Assembly: GCF_008271655.1 (NCBI RefSeq)
Contig: NZ_VKKX01000033.1
Span: 124,001 to 188,000, forward strand
DNA: 64,000 bases
Origin: Gemmobacter caeruleus
Lineage (GTDB): Bacteria; Pseudomonadota; Alphaproteobacteria; Rhodobacterales; Rhodobacteraceae
Direction: 5' to 3'
Every line of letters starts with the position of its first letter. Within the stretch, counting starts at the first letter, position 1. The notes beneath the pieces were generated by a model, which worked only from the letters and a program-made list of their open reading frames with translations, was not told the origin of the DNA and did not search any database. Positions 34,075 through 42,114 of this stretch are shown one piece after another. The translations under genes and the position numbers were made by a program.

Positions 34075-35450
34075 TGCATGCGATCAGCTTTGATCTTGCC
34101 CGGGATCCGGCAGAATTCCTGCGCAGCGATCCCGGCCTCTCCGGCGGGTTCCACCTTCTGTATCAGAAAGACCAGACCCAGATCATCGCCGCCGATCCGC
34201 TGGCCATCTATCGCGTGGCCTGGGATTGCCGGTCGGTGGAGATCCGCCGGCGCGGCATCGACACCCCGGAACGGGTGGAACTGCCCGGGGCGGATCCCTT
34301 TCCCTTTCTGAACGCCCAACTGGCGCGCTTTGCCGCCACCCATGCGACGCCGGATGTGCCTTTCTTCAAGGGCGGGCTGATCGGGATCAACAGTTTTGAG
34401 GGGCTGAGCAGCTTTCTCAAGATCGACAGCCTGCATCCGGGGCAGGTGCCCTTCGTCTACGGGCTGTTCGACAATTTCATCGTGACCGATCTTGCCGCGC
34501 AGCGCTGCCATATCGTGTTCAGCCCCGGCAGGGCGGCAAAGGCGCTGGCGCTGCGGGCGCGTCTGGCAGACTGGGCGCGGGATGACCGCCCCGCCCTGCG
34601 GCGGCGCACCCGCAGCCTGACCGAATTTCGCGCGGCGGCTGCGGACCATACCGATTTCGTCGCGCGTATCCGAGAGGGGGTGGAGCGCATCAAGCCGCAT
34701 CTGACCTGCGGCAACAGTTTCCAGACGGTGCTGAGCCATGAGCTGCGCCTGCCGGTGCAACGCGGCGCCTATGACAGCTTTCTGGCCATGCGCCATCACC
34801 CGAGCGCCTACAAGTATTTCGTCCAGTTCGACGATATCCGCATTGCCGGCATCTCGCCCGAGAATCTGGTGATTGTCGGCGACGGACGGGCGCGGATGAC
34901 GCCGCTTGCGGGCACACAGCCCCGCCATGACGACCCCGAGGCACAGGCGCGCAGCATTGTCGCCCTGCGGCAAAGCACCAAGGAAATCGCCGAACATACG
35001 ATGCTGGTCGATCTGGTGCGCAATGATCTGGGCCGCATCTGCCAACCGGGCAGCGTGGAGGTGCGGGCGTTCCAGTATGTCGCGCCTTTCGGGCCGGTCA
35101 TGCATCTGGCCAGCGATGTGGAGGGCAGCTTGTCCAAGGGCGTGACGCCGCTGGACGTGATGCGCGCGCTGTCGCCGGCGGGCACGATGACCGGCGCCCC
35201 CAAACGGCGCTCGATCCAGATCATCCGGGAACTGGAGCCGGGTCCGCGCGGCTTTTACAGCGGCAATATCGGCTTTGCCGATGTCAGCGGCGCGGGCGAT
35301 TTCGCGATCATCATCCGCTCGGCCATCCACGATACCCCGCGCGAGGCCAGTTTGCGGGCCGGCATGGGCATCGTGCTGGATTCCACCGCCGCCGAGGAGG
35401 CGGAGGAATGGCTGCACAAGGTCTATTCCGCCGGAAAGGAATGCGTATGA
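34071..35450 (+). CDS. trpE: Anthranilate synthase component I homologue
   Basis: TrpE converts chorismate to anthranilate with ammonia from TrpG. The 459-residue protein has CGNSFQTVLSHEL, EHTMLVDLVRNDLGRI, the PAGTMTGAPKRRSIQII block, RGFYSGNIGF and a C-terminal EEAEEWLHKV magnesium site. The N-terminal LLES motif that senses tryptophan reads LLYQ in GGFHLLYQKD. The enzyme may therefore be insensitive to feedback, as expected for one serving secondary metabolism. It overlaps both the MFS and trpG genes by four bases. Confidence 0.9.
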   Translation: MMHAISFDLARDPAEFLRSDPGLSGGFHLLYQKDQTQIIAADPLAIYRVAWDCRSVEIRRRGIDTPERVELPGADPFPFLNAQLARFAATHATPDVPFFKGGLIGINSFEGLSSFLKIDSLHPGQVPFVYGLFDNFIVTDLAAQRCHIVFSPGRAAKALALRARLADWARDDRPALRRRTRSLTEFRAAAADHTDFVARIREGVERIKPHLTCGNSFQTVLSHELRLPVQRGAYDSFLAMRHHPSAYKYFVQFDDIRIAGISPENLVIVGDGRARMTPLAGTQPRHDDPEAQARSIVALRQSTKEIAEHTMLVDLVRNDLGRICQPGSVEVRAFQYVAPFGPVMHLASDVEGSLSKGVTPLDVMRALSPAGTMTGAPKRRSIQIIRELEPGPRGFYSGNIGFADVSGAGDFAIIIRSAIHDTPREASLRAGMGIVLDSTAAEEAEEWLHKVYSAGKECV

Positions 35451-36043
35451 CCCGCCGCCATGTGCTGATCATCGACAATTTCGACAGTTTCGTCTTCAAC
35501 GTGCCGCAGGTCATGGCGCGGGCGCATGATCTGACCTTTGACATGGTGCCCAATGATGCGGTCGAGGACCGGCATCTGTGCCTGGATCGCTACAGCCATG
35601 TCGTCATCTCGCCCGGGCCGGGCAACCCCACCGATCCTGCGGATTTCGGCGGGTCGTCGCGGGTGATCGCCTTTTATGCCGGGCGCAAGCCGCTGTTGGG
35701 TATCTGTCTGGGCCATCAGGGCATTGCCGCGCATTTCGGCGCGCGGATCGAGACCGCGCGGCGGATCATGCACGGCAAATCCTCGCGGCTGGAGGTCACC
35801 GGCGATTGCCCGATGTTCGCCGGGGTCGGGGCGCCGGAAACCATGCGGTATCATTCGCTTGTCGTCGCCCCGGGCACCTTGCCGCCCATGTTCCGCGTGA
35901 CCGCCGTCACCGATGACGAACATCGCGAGATCATGGCCTTCAGCGCGCCCGAGCAGAAGATCTTTGCCCTGCAATTCCACCCTGAATCCGTCGCGACCCC
36001 CGAAGGGCCGCGCATGCTTTCCAATTTCCTGTCCATCACCTGA
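35447..36043 (+). CDS. trpG: Anthranilate synthase glutamine amidotransferase component
   Basis: TrpG releases ammonia from glutamine for TrpE. The 198-residue protein has IIDNFDSFVFNV at the start, the nucleophile in GICLGHQGI, MRYHSLVV and the His-Glu pair in LQFHPESVATPEG. The start at 35447 overlaps the trpE stop (ATGA). All catalytic residues are present. It may also supply ammonia to the second chorismate enzyme at 39331, whose own amidotransferase-like domain appears dead. Confidence 0.94.
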   Translation: MTRRHVLIIDNFDSFVFNVPQVMARAHDLTFDMVPNDAVEDRHLCLDRYSHVVISPGPGNPTDPADFGGSSRVIAFYAGRKPLLGICLGHQGIAAHFGARIETARRIMHGKSSRLEVTGDCPMFAGVGAPETMRYHSLVVAPGTLPPMFRVTAVTDDEHREIMAFSAPEQKIFALQFHPESVATPEGPRMLSNFLSIT

Positions 36044-36050
36044 GGTCGCC

Positions 36051-37454
36051 ATGTGGATCCCCTCTGACGAAAGCCAGCTCAATTTCGTGACCGCCTATCT
36101 GGCCGTGAACCGCAAATATCAGGCCGGCACCCTGACCGAGGCGGAGCGCGCCACCTGGCGCGAAACGCAGTTCCGCAAGGTGCTGGACAAAACCCGCCAA
36201 TCGCCGTTTTACCGCGACCATGTCGATCACGACGCCATCGGATCGCTGGCCGATCTGGACCGGATTCCGTTCACCACCAAGGATCACCTGCGCAGCCGCA
36301 TGACCGACATGCTGAGCGGCCCGTTGCGCGATGCGTTGTTCTATTACGAGACCACCGGCACGACCGGCCCCGCCACGCCTTGCCCGCGCGACTATCGCGA
36401 GGTCATCGCCTCCAATTGCCAGATCACCGAGAACTGGCGCGCGGTCTTTGCCTCGGTCTTTGGCGAGGGCTATCGCCCGATCGTGGGGCTGATGGGCCCG
36501 ACCGAGGTGCATTCCTTTGGCGATACGCTGGGCACGGTCTGCCAGAACCTGAACCTGTGCAATTTCAAGATCTGGCCCTATTCGCCGGTCATCGGCTTTC
36601 CCAAGGCGCTGCAATTGCTGCGCGACCACGGGATCGAGGTCATCGTCTGCACCCCCGGCGTTGCGATGAACCTCATCAAGGCGGCGGCGCATTACGGGTT
36701 CGACATGGAGCGCGATTTCGCGGTGAAGGCGGTGTTCCTGACCGGCGAGATGTCCACCCCCGGCCTGATGCAGAATATCGGCTCGATCTGGGGGGCGCAG
36801 GTGTTCAACTGCCTCTATGGCTCGCAAGAGGCGTTCATCATGGCCTCGGTGCGGCCCGACGGTCAGATGTATATCGCCGATCCCAACTACATCACCGAGG
36901 TGATCGACCCCGCCACCGATGAAAGCCTGGGCGAGACGGGCACCGGCGAATTGTGCGTGACCATGCTGATGGACGGGATCAAGCCGCTGCTGCGCTACCG
37001 CACCGGCGACATGGTGACGGTGCGTGCCACGGGCCGGCCAGGGCCAGAGCGGTTGCAGGTCGATGTGATCGGCCGCACCCGCGACCGGATCACCCTGAAT
37101 GACCGGCTGTTTTCGGCCTATGAGATCGAAAGCGCGATCCTGGAACCCGTCACCCACTGCATCGCCTATCAGATCATCATCGACTATGCCGGGGGCGCCG
37201 ATCATCTGGAGATCCCGGTGGAATTCAGCAAGGCCGCGCGCGACGTGCCGGCCCTGTGCCGGGCCATCGAACAAAGCTGCGCCGAGGTGCTGGGCTGCAA
37301 GGCCCGCGTGATCGTGGTGTCGGAGATCGACCAGGTGGTGACGACCGCGGCCTTCGTGTCGTGGAAGGCTGCGCGGATCATCGACCGTCGCCAGGCCGAA
37401 CCCGATGCGGAATCGCTGGTTTCGCATCGCATGGCCAAGCGTCGGGGGTATTGA
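36051..37454 (+). CDS. PaaK-like (phenylacetate-CoA ligase family) adenylating enzyme
   Basis: This 467-residue enzyme belongs to the PaaK/coenzyme F390 synthetase branch of adenylating enzymes. Landmarks are YYETTGTTGPATPCP (phosphate loop), YGSQEAFIM, LLRYRTGDMV and RDRITLNDRLFSAYEIE. The ATG at 36051 follows trpG by seven bases. Placement next to anthranilate synthase suggests activation of anthranilate or a related aryl acid as an adenylate, for CoA or a carrier protein. The substrate is not decidable from sequence alone. Confidence 0.82.
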   Translation: MWIPSDESQLNFVTAYLAVNRKYQAGTLTEAERATWRETQFRKVLDKTRQSPFYRDHVDHDAIGSLADLDRIPFTTKDHLRSRMTDMLSGPLRDALFYYETTGTTGPATPCPRDYREVIASNCQITENWRAVFASVFGEGYRPIVGLMGPTEVHSFGDTLGTVCQNLNLCNFKIWPYSPVIGFPKALQLLRDHGIEVIVCTPGVAMNLIKAAAHYGFDMERDFAVKAVFLTGEMSTPGLMQNIGSIWGAQVFNCLYGSQEAFIMASVRPDGQMYIADPNYITEVIDPATDESLGETGTGELCVTMLMDGIKPLLRYRTGDMVTVRATGRPGPERLQVDVIGRTRDRITLNDRLFSAYEIESAILEPVTHCIAYQIIIDYAGGADHLEIPVEFSKAARDVPALCRAIEQSCAEVLGCKARVIVVSEIDQVVTTAAFVSWKAARIIDRRQAEPDAESLVSHRMAKRRGY

Positions 37455-37456
37455 TC

Positions 37457-38098
37457 ATGGCCGCGCACCGTCTGGGAAAGGATGCGTTCCGCGCCTTCTT
37501 TGCGGCGCAGGACCATGTGCGCATCGGCTCGCTCGGGCCGGGCGGCACCTCGTCGGATACGGTGCTGCGCGATCTGCTGCACCCGATCCCGGCAGACCGC
37601 TGGCGTATCGTGCTGAAACCCAGTTTCGACGCGGTGTATGACGATCTGCTGGCGGGCGAGATTGATTATGCCCTGGTGCCAAGCGCCTATACCAATTCGA
37701 CCCGGTTCTACTGGTCTTCCGAATTCCGGCTGGAAGGCGCCTTTGTCGAGCCGACACCGGCCTATCACCTGGCCCTGCCGGACCGGATCGAACATCCGCT
37801 GACCATCGCGGCCTGCGATGCGGTGCGCCACATGATCCATGCCCATTTCGCCGATCACCTGCCCGACGATCTGCAAATCCTGCGGGCCGAATCCACCGTG
37901 CAATCGGCGGAAATCGTGGCGCAGGGCCGGGCGGATGCCTGTGTCACCAACGAACCCGGCCGCGCGCAATACGGGCTGGCGGCGCGCGCCAGCCTGCCCG
38001 GCGTCGACATGATCTGGTCGGTTTTCAGCCTGCGCGCCACGGCCTCTCCTCCTCTGGCGGCACCGCTCGCCCCTTGCCCAACCCAGGTAGCCTCATGA
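37457..38098 (+). CDS. Prephenate dehydratase/decarboxylase-like protein (BacA-like)
   Basis: The 213-residue protein resembles the prephenate dehydratase fold, and from memory looks closest to BacA, the non-aromatising prephenate decarboxylase of bacilysin biosynthesis. Matching stretches are GSLGPGGTSSDT, YALVPSAYTNSTRFYW, TPAYHLALPD, ADACVTNEPGRAQYGL and VDMIWSVFSL. No ACT domain is present. It would act on prephenate or an amino-substituted relative. The gene sits between the ligase and amidohydrolase genes with an ATGA overlap downstream. Confidence 0.72.
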   Translation: MAAHRLGKDAFRAFFAAQDHVRIGSLGPGGTSSDTVLRDLLHPIPADRWRIVLKPSFDAVYDDLLAGEIDYALVPSAYTNSTRFYWSSEFRLEGAFVEPTPAYHLALPDRIEHPLTIAACDAVRHMIHAHFADHLPDDLQILRAESTVQSAEIVAQGRADACVTNEPGRAQYGLAARASLPGVDMIWSVFSLRATASPPLAAPLAPCPTQVAS

Positions 38099-39327
38099 CC
38101 CATACGACCATCATCACCAATGTCGCCCTGTTTGACGGCACCGGCGCCGCGCCGGTCGCGGACCGCAATCTCGTGGTGCAGGGCGACCGCATTCTGGAAA
38201 TCACCGAGGGCGCCGCGATGGCGCCCGGGCGGGGCCGCGATGAAACCGTGATCGACGGGCGCGGCAAGACCGTGATCCCCGGTCTGGTCTTTGCCCATAC
38301 GCATCTGGGCTATCACAATGTCCTTGGCGCGCGGGAGGTGCTGTTCAAATACCCGTTGACCGAACTGGCCTTCGTCGCGGCACTGAACGCGCAACGCGCC
38401 CTGCGGCTGGGCTACACGACCATGGTGGGCGCAGGGTCGATCTGCAATCTTGACACCTATCTGAACAATGCCATCCGGGCCGGGCTGTTTGCCGGGCCGC
38501 AGATACTGCCTTGCAGCCGCGATCTGATGGTGGCCGGGCCCGAGGGGCGGCGCGACCCGTCCAAGGTCAAGCATATCCCGCGCGACTACATGCCGATCCT
38601 TACCGAACTGGCCGAATTCGTCGCCGCCGTGGACAAGGAAATCGACGATGGCGCGCAGATCATCAAGACCTTTGCCACGGGTGACGACCAGTTCCCCAAT
38701 GCCAAATCCGACGAGCCGCTTTACACGCTGGACGAGCTGAAATGCGTGGTCGAGGTGGCGGGCCGCCGCGGCGTGCTGGTCCGCAGCCATGCGCGCGGGC
38801 GCGAAGGCATCGAAAAGGCCATCGCGGCCGGTGTCGATATCGTCGATCACGCGACCTATTCCGATCAGTCCTGCCTCGACGGTCTGCTGGCCAAGGGGCA
38901 AACGGTGGTGCCCAGCTATTTTCAGCCCAAGATGTTTCTGGAAAAGGGGGCCGCTTTCGGCGCCGATCCCGACCGCACCGAATTTGCCGCCGAGGTGGCC
39001 AATACCCGCGCCTTCCTGCCCGTGGCGCATGAGATGGGCATCAATATCGCGCTTGGCGACGATTTCGGCTTTGCCTGGACCCCGCATGGCACCTATCACG
39101 ACGAGCTGGAGGCGTTCCAGCACGAGCTGGGCTTTGACGGGGCCACGGTGCTGAAATGGGCGACGCTGGGCGGGGCGCGGATGATCCGGCAGGATCACCG
39201 CATCGGCACGCTGGCCCCCGGCAAACAGGCGGATCTCGTGCTGGTCGAGGGCGATCCCGTGGCGGATGTCCGGGCGCTCAAATCCGGGATACGCGGTGTC
39301 ATGCTGGCCGGGCAGATGCAGGGCTGA
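38095..39327 (+). CDS. Amidohydrolase family metal-dependent hydrolase
   Basis: The 410-residue enzyme has the imidazolonepropionase-like amidohydrolase fold: N-terminal HxH in VFAHTHLGYH, a candidate carbamylated lysine in IIKTFATG, histidines in VRSHARG and VDHATYSD, and the catalytic Asp in IALGDDFGF. The start at 38095 overlaps the previous stop (ATGA). No signal peptide is seen. It may hydrolyse a cyclic amide, imine or formyl group in the pathway; the substrate is unknown. Confidence 0.84.
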   Translation: MTHTTIITNVALFDGTGAAPVADRNLVVQGDRILEITEGAAMAPGRGRDETVIDGRGKTVIPGLVFAHTHLGYHNVLGAREVLFKYPLTELAFVAALNAQRALRLGYTTMVGAGSICNLDTYLNNAIRAGLFAGPQILPCSRDLMVAGPEGRRDPSKVKHIPRDYMPILTELAEFVAAVDKEIDDGAQIIKTFATGDDQFPNAKSDEPLYTLDELKCVVEVAGRRGVLVRSHARGREGIEKAIAAGVDIVDHATYSDQSCLDGLLAKGQTVVPSYFQPKMFLEKGAAFGADPDRTEFAAEVANTRAFLPVAHEMGINIALGDDFGFAWTPHGTYHDELEAFQHELGFDGATVLKWATLGGARMIRQDHRIGTLAPGKQADLVLVEGDPVADVRALKSGIRGVMLAGQMQG

Positions 39328-39330
39328 GCG

Positions 39331-41292
39331 ATGATGCAGGCCTTTCAGGTTCACCGCGCGCAGGGGCGGCTGGGGCGCGATATCCGCGACATCATCCGCA
39401 GCGGCGGGCTTTCGCGGCCTTGCCTGCTGGAAACCCGCCTGTTTGACGAGGAGGAGGGTGGCAAGGACATCTTCTTTTGCGATCCCCCCCTGCTGATTGA
39501 GGGGCGCGGCCGGCATCTGCGGGTATCGGCGCTGAACGCGCGGGGCCAGGCGCTTTTGCCGCTGTTCCATCCGCCGTCGCCAGATATGGGCGCACTGGCC
39601 TATCTCGACCATCTTTGCGCGCAATTCCGCGGCACGGTCTTTGCGGAATTCGGCCTGACCGGCGCGCTGCCGCATGATTTTGCCGAGGCCGAGCCGGGCG
39701 AAGGGGCGAATTTCTGCCTCTATTTCGCCGATGCGGTGTTTCTGCTCGACAGCGGGTCGGACCGCTATCAGTTCCGGGCCATCGGGGCAGAAGCTGCACT
39801 GGCCGGGTTGGCCTGCCTGCCGGCGCAGCTTGCGGCGCGGCCGGCGCGGCCCGATGGGCCACCGCTGCGCTTTGGACCGCTGGAGGGGCCGCCGCAGGAT
39901 CGTGTCATCGCGATGCTGCGGGCCGGTCTGGGGCTGATCGACAGCGGCGCGTTGCACCAGCTGACTCTGTCACGCCGCTACAGCCTGACCTATGCGGGCA
40001 ATCCGTTCGAACTTTATGGCCATTACGCCGCCGCGAACCCGACCAGCCACAATTACTATCTGGATTTCGGCCGCTTCGGGTTCTTCGGCGCCTCGATCGC
40101 CACCCAGTTGAAGCAGAATGCCGGGCGGCTTTCGACGATTGCCATCGGCGGCACCACGCGGCGCCATGCCCAAGACCCGTCGCGTCAGGCCGAAGGGTTG
40201 GCCCGGCTGCTGACCTCGGGCAAGGAACGGGATGAGCTGGATATGCTGGTGGATCTGGCGCGCAACGATCTGACTGCGCTGTCCGGGCAGCCGGCGCTTG
40301 TCTCGAATTACCGCCATTTCAGCTATCACAGCCGGGTCGTGCATACCTACGCCCGCATCACCGCCCCCGCGCCGCCCGATCTGCCGATCTTTGCCGCGCT
40401 CGCGCGGACCATGCCCGCCGGCACTGTCAGCGGCTATCCCCGCGCCACCGCCTGTCGCGCCATTGCCCGGCTGGAACCGGAACATCGCGGTTTCTATGGC
40501 GGTGCCATCGGCCATGCCGGCTTTTCGGGCGAGTTCGACATGTCGGTGGGCATTCGCGGCGTGACCTTCGACGCGCAGCGCATGAGCTTTCAGGTCGGCT
40601 CGACCCTGGTGGCGCGCTGCGACCCGGTCGAGGAATATCACGAGGCCGAACAGAAGGCGGCGGGGTTTCTGGATACCCTGCGCCGATTGCGCCCGGTGAA
40701 TGCCGCCCCTGCGCCGGTCCGACCCGCGCTGCCACGGTTGCGCATCGACGATCCGCAGGACCGGGCCGGGGCGCTATATGCGGCGGCGCGCGGGCCGGAT
40801 GCCCGCGGGCCTGACCTGCGGCTGGTGCTGTCCTGGCCCGCCGAGATGTCAGACGGCGATATCGCCGCGCAATCCGGGCCGTTTCTTGCCGTGGGCGATG
40901 CGGCATGGGAGCTCGTGGCGGCGCGGCCCGATCTCGGGCTGCGCCGTGTGCCGGTCGAGGGGCGGTTCGACTGGCGCGACGGGCACGCGCAGGCCGCCTT
41001 CCTGCCGTCTTACCGCCATTGCCTGCTGGCCGCGCCCGAGGGCGGCAACACCCGCGAAATCGGCGAAACCTCGGTCGAGGGCGGCATCCTGTTCCGGCTG
41101 GAGGGCGACCGCTTTCTGTGCCTGATCGACCCGCTTTCCACCGCCATGGTGATCAGCGGCCAATCCGAGAACGCCCTTGCGGCCATACTGGGCGCGGTGG
41201 CGCGCCTCTTGCAGCCCGAACCACCCTTGTCCTCCCCCGTGCAGCCCGACCTCATGCAGAAGGAATTCGTGCCATGTCCGGCAAACCTGTGA
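39331..41292 (+). CDS. Chorismate-binding enzyme fused to a degenerate amidotransferase-like domain (PhzE-like layout)
   Basis: The 653-residue protein has a chorismate-utilising domain (about residues 190-450): LDMLVDLARNDLTAL, PAGTVSGYPRATA, HRGFYGGAIGHAGFSG and EEYHEAEQKAAGFL. The last 190 residues align in order with a glutamine amidotransferase but lack its catalytic residues: FLAVGDAAWE stands where CLGHQ is expected, and DPLSTAMVIS where FHPES is expected. The size equals PhzE, which makes 2-amino-2-deoxyisochorismate. Without glutaminase activity it may borrow TrpG ammonia or use water. It is the second chorismate enzyme in the operon. Confidence 0.76.
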   Translation: MMQAFQVHRAQGRLGRDIRDIIRSGGLSRPCLLETRLFDEEEGGKDIFFCDPPLLIEGRGRHLRVSALNARGQALLPLFHPPSPDMGALAYLDHLCAQFRGTVFAEFGLTGALPHDFAEAEPGEGANFCLYFADAVFLLDSGSDRYQFRAIGAEAALAGLACLPAQLAARPARPDGPPLRFGPLEGPPQDRVIAMLRAGLGLIDSGALHQLTLSRRYSLTYAGNPFELYGHYAAANPTSHNYYLDFGRFGFFGASIATQLKQNAGRLSTIAIGGTTRRHAQDPSRQAEGLARLLTSGKERDELDMLVDLARNDLTALSGQPALVSNYRHFSYHSRVVHTYARITAPAPPDLPIFAALARTMPAGTVSGYPRATACRAIARLEPEHRGFYGGAIGHAGFSGEFDMSVGIRGVTFDAQRMSFQVGSTLVARCDPVEEYHEAEQKAAGFLDTLRRLRPVNAAPAPVRPALPRLRIDDPQDRAGALYAAARGPDARGPDLRLVLSWPAEMSDGDIAAQSGPFLAVGDAAWELVAARPDLGLRRVPVEGRFDWRDGHAQAAFLPSYRHCLLAAPEGGNTREIGETSVEGGILFRLEGDRFLCLIDPLSTAMVISGQSENALAAILGAVARLLQPEPPLSSPVQPDLMQKEFVPCPANL

Positions 41293-41960
41293 CTGTCCAT
41301 ATTGTCAGCGGCTCGGAGCGGGCCGGAGGCAATTCCGATCTGGCCGTCGATCTGATCCGCGCCGAGATCGCGGCCGAGGGCGGGCAATCCGGCGTGACCT
41401 ATCTGCGCGATCTCGACATGCATCCGTGCAGCGCCTGCGGCAATTGCAACATGCGCAGTGAACCCTGCGCCGGGCAGGATGACATGCCGGCGCTGATCGA
41501 CCGGCTGGTTCAGGCCGATGCGCTGGTCTATGTCGCGCCGGTGCATGGCTATGGCCTGGCGCATCTGATGCAGATCTTCATCGAACGCGCCGGGGTCGGC
41601 TATCTGCGGTTTGAACGCCCGCTGATCAACAAGGTGGGCTGTGCCGTGGTGGTGGCGCGGCGCTATGCGCATACAGAGGTGTATAACCAGCTGCTGAACA
41701 ACATGCTGCTGAACCGGATGCTGGTGGCGGGGGGCGGTTTTCCGACCACGCTGATCGGTGGCGCGCCGGGTGAAATTCTGAACGATACCGAAGGCTTGGC
41801 CAATCTGCGCACCAATATCCAGCGCATGCTGGGGCTTGCGCGGCTGCTGGCAGAGACGCCGGCCGAACTGACCGGGCGGCGGCTGGGTCTGGGCAGCGTC
41901 AATGAACGTCTGGCCTTCGCGCAGCGCGAGGCCGAGCGCGGCGCCGTCCTCGGACATTGA
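41274..41960 (+). CDS. Iron-sulfur flavoprotein / NADPH-dependent FMN reductase family
   Basis: This 228-residue flavodoxin-fold protein starts VTVHIVSGSERAGGNSDLAV (FMN phosphate loop). It carries a Cys-rich cluster HPCSACGNCNMRSEPC (spacing C-x2-C-x2-C-x5-C), as in archaeal-type iron-sulfur flavoproteins that hold a 4Fe-4S centre. The segment YVAPVHGYGLAHLMQIFIER is family-typical. It overlaps the previous gene by 19 bases and ends the operon. It could supply electrons or reduce a pathway intermediate. Confidence 0.83.
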   Translation: MSGKPVTVHIVSGSERAGGNSDLAVDLIRAEIAAEGGQSGVTYLRDLDMHPCSACGNCNMRSEPCAGQDDMPALIDRLVQADALVYVAPVHGYGLAHLMQIFIERAGVGYLRFERPLINKVGCAVVVARRYAHTEVYNQLLNNMLLNRMLVAGGGFPTTLIGGAPGEILNDTEGLANLRTNIQRMLGLARLLAETPAELTGRRLGLGSVNERLAFAQREAERGAVLGH

Positions 41961-42114
41961 ATTTCACTCACGTCGCCTTCAGCGCCGCGACCGGGCTTGC
42001 GGTAGAACCCGGGCCTGCGTCACCTTCGCGGGGCGACGAGCAGATCGGGAAGGCGGACATGACCGCCCCTTCCTGTCGCTGTTGCAATCGGCCGGTTGAT
42101 CTTTGCGCAAAGCG

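Larger units (their letters stand above)
12360..41960. other. Hybrid biosynthetic gene island
   Basis: This region holds four compact units: 12360-20132 (plus), 23768-20178 (minus), 24146-28898 (plus) with 32319-28915 (minus), and 32845-41960 (plus). Nearly all junctions are overlapping or under 30 bases. Enzymes of chorismate/tryptophan metabolism, carrier-protein chemistry, type II ketosynthases, decarboxylation, regulation and export are interleaved, which is the pattern of a secondary-metabolite cluster rather than housekeeping genes. Outer limits are uncertain; the transporter and two-component block at 4997-12085 may also belong. Confidence 0.75.

Noticed and set aside
41961-42114. Small gene between the iron-sulfur flavoprotein and the HPP-CBS gene
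   Set aside because: A short plus-strand frame exists, but it has no ribosome site and no recognisable features.
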